NCBI RefSeq assembly: GCF_030463565.1 | Contig: NC_134646.1 | Location: forward strand, 19,759,296 to 19,823,295 | Length of the DNA: 64,000 nt | Direction of reading: 5' to 3' | Origin: Pelecanus crispus | Lineage: Eukaryota > Chordata > Aves > Pelecaniformes > Pelecanidae | In this document: piece by piece, positions 58,001-64,000 of the stretch | Layout of the letters: every line of letters begins with the position of its first letter | Position numbering within the stretch: the stretch's first letter is position 1 | The notes under the pieces: model-generated | What the model was told of the DNA's origin: nothing | The model's database searches: none | Seen by the model: only the letters and a program-made list of their open reading frames with translations | Position numbers and translations under genes: made by a program

Positions 58001-61000
58001 GCATGTAGGTGACATTTTCTACTCGGCTATCCTGTCAAACAAAGCTTTTGACCACAATTTCTTCCATCTTGGGCTGCGTTAGGAACATGTGGTTAGGCTG
58101 CCGTTCCGTGTCGTTGAGAAGCGCTATCAGTGCCTCCCTGTGCAACCTCTAACACATACCTAAGATCCTGAGTGGAGACATCAGTGTGATGCCCAGCAAT
58201 ATCTCTGGCCAGCGTGGGAAATCCCAGCCTGCCTGCAGTGACCTGTAATGCCCAATCTTTCAGGAGAACTGGCTTTTGTTTAGATTTGTTCACCAAAAAA
58301 CAAGTCTTGGGGGAGACCAGAGCAGCTTCTTCTAGGTGGCAAAGATGAAGACTGGGAGAGAGAGATTAATTCCTTTAGCAGCATTAAGAATGCTATCAAG
58401 TAAAAGCCCCAAGAAACCCCAGCTTGGCAGTGTTCCTAGAAACAACTGTTTTGAAACAAGAATGTTCCAAAGAAAAGCAGACTTAGTAAACAGTGGTTTC
58501 TGTGAAAAACAGTTGAAAACCAAAACTTTCTTGCATTGCTACCATAAAATACTCCTGAAAAGAACCTTGGAAACTTAGTATGTTGGCCATATAAATATAA
58601 TATATCCCCAAAAGCCCTTAAATTTTCCCAATTAAAGCTTACATTCAGCAGTTGGTAGACTCAAAAAACCTTCTGCCTCTTAAATAGACTACAGAGACCA
58701 CCACGGCATTTATGTGCAGGCCTAGGAGAGTACTTGGTATGCAGAAGGGATATAGGTGTCAGATCTGTTTGATAAAGAAATTACAACTGAGATTTGCTCC
58801 TTGCATGTGTGAGCAGGGCACCCTAATAACGCATGCCGTGCAGCACAACTGCGTATCTTTTGCCTTGCACCACTTAGAGCATTTCCAAAACAGAGCAGCA
58901 ATCAAACAAGCAGCAGCAAATTTCTCCCAAGCAAACACTCTTGTGGAGTGACAGGGCAGTTCAGAATGATGTGGGGTCCATGACCTTCCAGTCTCCCTGC
59001 CACTTCTGATCTGCAATGCAGCTCAGATGACTAGTTGGCAAGGTGAGCTCTATTTAACCCTCATTCAAGCATTAAAGGGGGTTATGGTATCTTACTTTCT
59101 AAAGCCAGCCCTAGCCATTCCTGGGGGGGTTGCAGAACTAGGCAAAACACTGACCTAAAGCTGCAGTAGGTGATTAAACAGGACAGAACAGAGACTTTCT
59201 GGCAAACAACCCTATCATAAGTGGCCAGCATAGTAGAAAGTGCCAGTGTTTGACAGATAGCACAGGCTTTTGGTCTGTCCTTATCTTCCTCTGCATAAAG
59301 AGAGCCCACTCGCTTGTCTCCTCTGACTTCTGAGACTAGTTGCTACCTGTTCAGATTTTCAAATGCCTTTTTAGGAACAGCTTTGGAAACTGAAGGAAAA
59401 AGAAATATTTGAGAAACTGCCATACAGCTGTGGCCCACAAATCCTGGAGGCTGAACAGCCTCAGTCAGATCCCAGCTTTCACTGAGCAGAGTGGCTGCTC
59501 CTACTACAGCATAAATACAGTCCAGCTGTCTGTAGCTTCCTAAAATGGAGCCCTACCAACATTTCCACCCTTGACTTTTACAGCCAGCTAGAAAAAACAG
59601 ATTTTCTGGATCTTTTTTTCTTGTTGAAATTCGTGTGTTTTAATACTGAAGTCCACAGAGCAGCAGAATTAAACCAGTACAGAAACATTATGTTATTTTC
59701 AGGTCATCATAGTTACCAGTACGAAGAGTGAAACACCAGATATTCCAGTGCTGGTTTTGTGGCTGTGTTTCAGCTCTGAATTGACAGAAAAAGAATTGCA
59801 TTTGTTTCAAATGGAAAATTTAATAAACGCAATAATAGTTTGAATTACTATTAGAAACAAAAGCAACAGTGAAAGTATATATGTGCACATCATGTTTTCA
59901 TGACTGTGCCATTTATGATGTACGTAAACCTCAAAAAGCAATCATTTGAGAATTGGAGAATGAGACTTTCAACATCTCAACAGGAGCTGAGCTCAATCCG
60001 CTCTCTTAAGATGCTGGCTCTGAAGCCTAGACACTGCTGCAGAGATAATGCTCCAGGATGAAGGAAAGCACCCAAGGTATGTGTGCCTAAATCCTCTATA
60101 TGCTCATAAGAAAGTAACCATTGGTTTGCCAGCTCAGGGCTCAACAGGCTGCGTACCGAGAATTTGATGGTAGGAAATAGCTTCAGAGACAACTGCTTTT
60201 TGGACAAGCATTGCAAAAACTTTGTGACAAGTTGTTTCCCTCTCTCACCCCCCTGCTATCTCAGTTCCCTGTTTCCTATCCTACTGCAAAATTTTCTCCT
60301 CCCAGTGAGAAAGGACACTAATGGAAACATCTGAATATGCAGAATGGGTATGGAAAGAACAGCATCTTCTTGCTCTGCATTGTGAAACTGTTGGAAAGTC
60401 ACAAGATGCCTGTTCCACCTAGCGCAGGGACTTTTGGCAGGGCACCACAGGAACTATTCTGCACACCCAGCACCCCTCCACTTGCATCTTCACTAAGCTC
60501 CGCTGGCAAAGCACGAAGAGCCACCCCCTCGCTGCAAGAAACAGAACAGATGACAGCACAGCATGACAGAGAAGAGGTGGATAGGGAAAGGTGATGGGCC
60601 AAATCCTCCTCCGCAGTCACCCGCACGCTGCTTCTATGCATAACTGAGATGAGCACTGCAACCCTATACCACACGACAGAGGAAGAGTCCTAACTGTGCC
60701 CTGGTAATCCACAGCAACCTTGATTTTTCATTCCACATACACCGTGTTGAGCTCATGTCATGTTTCCACACACGACGACACAAGGCTCGCAGCATGAGGA
60801 GCAGAAAGTCCAAAAAAGGTTGCTACCAATCCCAGAGACAAACTTTTTACAAGGCACACTTTCTGAGTGCCTCCTGGAAGCAACCAGTGCAAAACAGACA
60901 ATTTGGAGAGGTGCCGGGCGTTACGCAATTCAGGATTGCAGCCTGCATATCTGTGGTTATCTGTACACAAGGCATCTTTTCTGCAGCCTGCCCTGACTTT

Positions 61001-64000
61001 TCTATCTCCAGAACATCCGGGGAAGGTGAAGCACGTGCTGTTCAAGCAGTGCAGGACTGCTAGGACAGGTTGTGACCCTGTCAGTAAGCCCAACCTCAGA
61101 CCCAGGCTGGGCTACACACCAGAAACCCTTCAGTTTTCATGTGGCTTCAGATTTTGTTGTGAGCAGTTTTCTTAACTCTCAGTCTAGGGCTGCTGCGGTC
61201 TGAGGTGAGACGGATGCAGAACTGAGTCAGTGTGAAAGCAAACATCTCCCAGGCGCTGTGCACCGGAGCGTGGAGCCCCTGCCGGTGAAGTGGGAGGAAA
61301 AACCCATCTGTGGGCCTGATGAAGGGAAATTAAAGAGTTGGGGACTGGATTTGGGGAGGAAGTTGTTTGGCCGAGAACCTGATTTGATTTTGCGGGGGAA
61401 CCAAAAATCAGCAGGCTAGGGTCAAGGCCTTTGCCATCCCGACTGAGTCGCAGACAGATTCCCCAAAGCTTGCTAAAGCTCAGAGGTGATGAGGCTATTT
61501 TCTCTCAAAGCCCATCCAGGCAGGAGCTCTGCAGGAAACAGGCCTCACTGCAGCAATAGGTCATTTTGGTTCTGGCTTGGATAGCAGGGACACCTCCTGC
61601 AGGTCAGAATACTTCCTCTTAATTGGTATTGGGGTAGCCACCTTTTGTACGACAAGCAAGCAATGTGCCAATGGAGAACATCACTCAGACCCAGCAATTT
61701 CTTGTGTTTTGCATAGTAAAGTTGTATTAATCCTTTCAATTTTTAAAAATTGGGGTTTTTTGGGGGGGTAGAATGGGAAGTAGTAACTCACACCTGACAG
61801 GTATTACCATCAGGAAGTCAAACGACATGTTAATTTTCCTAATTGTATAATTTTTCAAGTAAACAGGATAAATTGATATACTGACTAGTTCAGATGATGG
61901 GTAATACAAGTGTCTGGGGAAAAAAGTAAAAAGGTTTCTTTTCATTGGAATGGTATCCCTCTGCCCCCCCACCTTGTTCAGTCCGTTTTCCTTCACAGTC
62001 TCCCTTTTAGCAGGACTCAAATGCAAAGATATTTTGGTTTGGAAAGTACCTGTGTACTATCTGCTGAACCAGCAGCTCATGCACATGGAGCAGGTGCCCT
62101 TAGTCCCCAGATTTGTCACCTCCTGGACAGGCCAGTCCCTGATCCTGCCCAGCACTGAGGACCAGGAGCCCAGCAGCCTGCGATACGAGGGAACTGTGCA
62201 GAGGCACACTGAGCTTGGCTAGCCAGGAGGACAGACAGCCTGCTAGGTACAGGAGCACGGCAGCACGATTTTGGAAAGCCCCTGCTGTCCTTCCTTGCTT
62301 ACGAGCTCTCTTTGGAAGGGAGGTGCTTTTTTGAAAATACACAGCAGGGATAATCACATCCAGATTTAGGAAATAACATTTTGCACATAATTCATACTGG
62401 CTACCTAGACAGATTATTGGTTGAGCATGTAGCTATAAATTTGGCAGAATAAATGGCAAACTGTGGTTGGCATATGGATGCAAAGCAGGAAGCAAACTGC
62501 AGCTATACATTAACTAGAGGAAAGGAAAGACTAAGAAACTGGGTTAATCAGCAGGCTCTGAAGCAAACAGTAAGAAGGGACAGCTGACAGTGATGTCTCA
62601 AGTGACATAATGTCGAGGTCAGCTAGTAGAGAATGAAATTTACCCAAGGTCAAAATGTTAGATAAAGCAGAAACTTAGCACTCACAAAGAAATACTTGGG
62701 CAGCAGAGCATGGAATTTGACGCAAACTGAAAGAGTATATGAACTTTAAATTTACTACGCTCATTTGCATGGAAAAAACACACCTCTGCCAAAATATTCC
62801 CCCCTCCATGTGAAGACCCTTGCCCACTGGGCCTGCGCAGTGAAATTATGGAACATTGTGTCTTTCAATCAAGGTGAAGAGACTAAGAACCCATGATGGT
62901 ACAATAAGCTAATATAAAGGAGCGATATATAGCAACAGAAGTATAAATATGTTAAAATATTACTGCAAGGGTATGCTAGCTTTGTGGAATTACCACCTAG
63001 CACCCAGCTCTGCGCAGACATGAAATAAAATTGATATCTCAACTCAGTGAGTGAATCGGATTATTGCACACCAGGTAACAAACTCCCTTTGTGAGACAAC
63101 AACAGGGCAACTAACTCTTGAGGAACATATGCAGCATCAGGGCTCTTTGCATTAGGAAGAACATTACCAGTCAATAAATAACAAGCCAGAACTGCCGGTT
63201 TGCTCACTGAGTCTTGTTTATCACAAAGAAGTCAAATGACTTCTCCTCACCCATGGAAAATGTGAATACAGAGGATGACAAGCAATTTTGGGAAGCAACA
63301 TCCGTTCTGTATGGAGAAACTTGATCTGCTATACCCAAAATAACTGATGTTGAAACACAGACTAAATCTCTTCTAAGCTATTGATTAGACAAAATGAGGA
63401 AGCACAACTGCTTGTTGGAGCTGTGTTGGTCTCACCTCAGGCAGCAGGGCAGTAACAGGGCGGGACACATGGGCTGAGCCAGACTGGAAATTGCAGATCT
63501 AAGGAAGCAGGATGTCAATAGGTAAATTTATGCCCTCAGCAGGCTGCTGAAAAGCATTTATTATGGCACCTGGGCCCTGAAGGAAGCACTATAGAAACTC
63601 TGGCACTTGTACCTTCATTGGCACTGATGTAGTCGCAGCCCACAGGAATTTGTTTTGTCTGAGCCCTGCCAGACCATGCTGTTGCCTGCATCCCTGACAC
63701 TTCCTACTGCACTACCCTAATAGTGCAGATAACTGCATTTTGACTCTGCTATGCTCCCTGGGTGTGCTAAACAGAGGAAAAGAAATAGTGTGGTGACTAC
63801 AGCAAAAACACAGAGCTGGCTGCAGGTCAGCATTCAGCTAGGAAAGCTGCTTAGATAAATTACTTCTGCAGAATGGGTTCTTCTATATTCACCTTTTGGA
63901 AAAAGAAGCTAACTTCCCCTGGGACAGGCTTTGGTACAGAGAGACACCCCAGTATTTGCTTCCATGCACAAGGTGGCTAGAATTTTACTGATTGAAAATT
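55080..64000. other. Intergenic region upstream of SPP1, no gene recognised
   Basis: No exon of a known SIBLING gene (MEPE/ovocleidin-116, IBSP, DMP1), which usually follow SPP1, was recognised. Open frames are all short (118 codons at most) and without splice or homology support. The one structured element is the probable LTR near 62.6-63.07 kb. Distal SPP1 enhancers could lie here but cannot be seen. Confidence 0.6.
62590..63073 (+). mobile_element. Probable solo LTR of an avian endogenous retrovirus (ERVL-like)
   Basis: This region has the layout of a retroviral LTR. It has a GC-box-like stretch (gggcctgcgcagtgaaa), a TATAAA at 62913-62918, then gggtatgctagctttgt and ccacctagcacccagctct, which I associate with avian ERVL LTRs. 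An AATAAA at 63024-63029 and a short U5 ending in CA at about 63073 follow. No gag, pol or env sequence lies beside it, so it looks like a solo LTR left by recombination. The left border is uncertain. Confidence 0.5.

Overview
This is a vertebrate nuclear window, almost certainly from a bird. It carries several CR1 LINE copies with the typical ATTCTATG-like 3' tail. It also carries the ABCG2 - PKD2 - SPP1 (osteopontin) synteny block, and the osteopontin resembles the avian type (His-rich exon 4, paired RGD motifs). The protein differs enough from what I recall of chicken osteopontin that I read this as another bird species.

Layout. (1) 0.37-1.87 kb, + strand: the last three coding exons of an intact ABCG2 drug/urate transporter. 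(2) 2.1-3.2 kb: two CR1 fragments. (3) 4.0-4.65 kb: a CpG island with a G-rich minisatellite. (4) 6.77-22.02 kb, + strand: an intron-containing, degraded second copy of ABCG2. Exons equivalent to human 3, 4, 7, 14, 15 and 16 are recognisable, with weak traces of 6 and 9, and there are stops, deletions and lost splice donors. A CR1 element with a 651-codon open reading frame lies inside it at 8.07-10.13 kb. The CpG island sits where this copy's promoter should be. (5) 25.67-50.03 kb, - strand: a complete PKD2 (polycystin-2) gene. All 15 coding exons have GT-AG junctions and add up to 2733 nt, or 910 residues. A long 3' untranslated region probably reaches toward 22.6 kb. Its promoter is the CpG island at 49.5-50.35 kb. 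(6) 50.87-53.67 kb, - strand: a complete SPP1 gene of six coding exons and 303 residues, with a noncoding first exon near 54.94-55.03 kb and a TTTAAA box upstream. (7) 55.1-64 kb: no gene recognised, but a likely solo endogenous-retrovirus LTR near 62.6-63.07 kb.

The genes do not form a functional operon. PKD2 and SPP1 run the same way, with the predicted SPP1 polyA signal about 500 bases from the PKD2 start codon. The ABCG2 copies run toward PKD2 convergently. The most notable results are the decayed tandem ABCG2 copy with an apparently orphaned CpG-island promoter, a third RGD motif in the osteopontin C-terminus, and a PKD2 N-terminus that appears to lack the RVxP ciliary signal.
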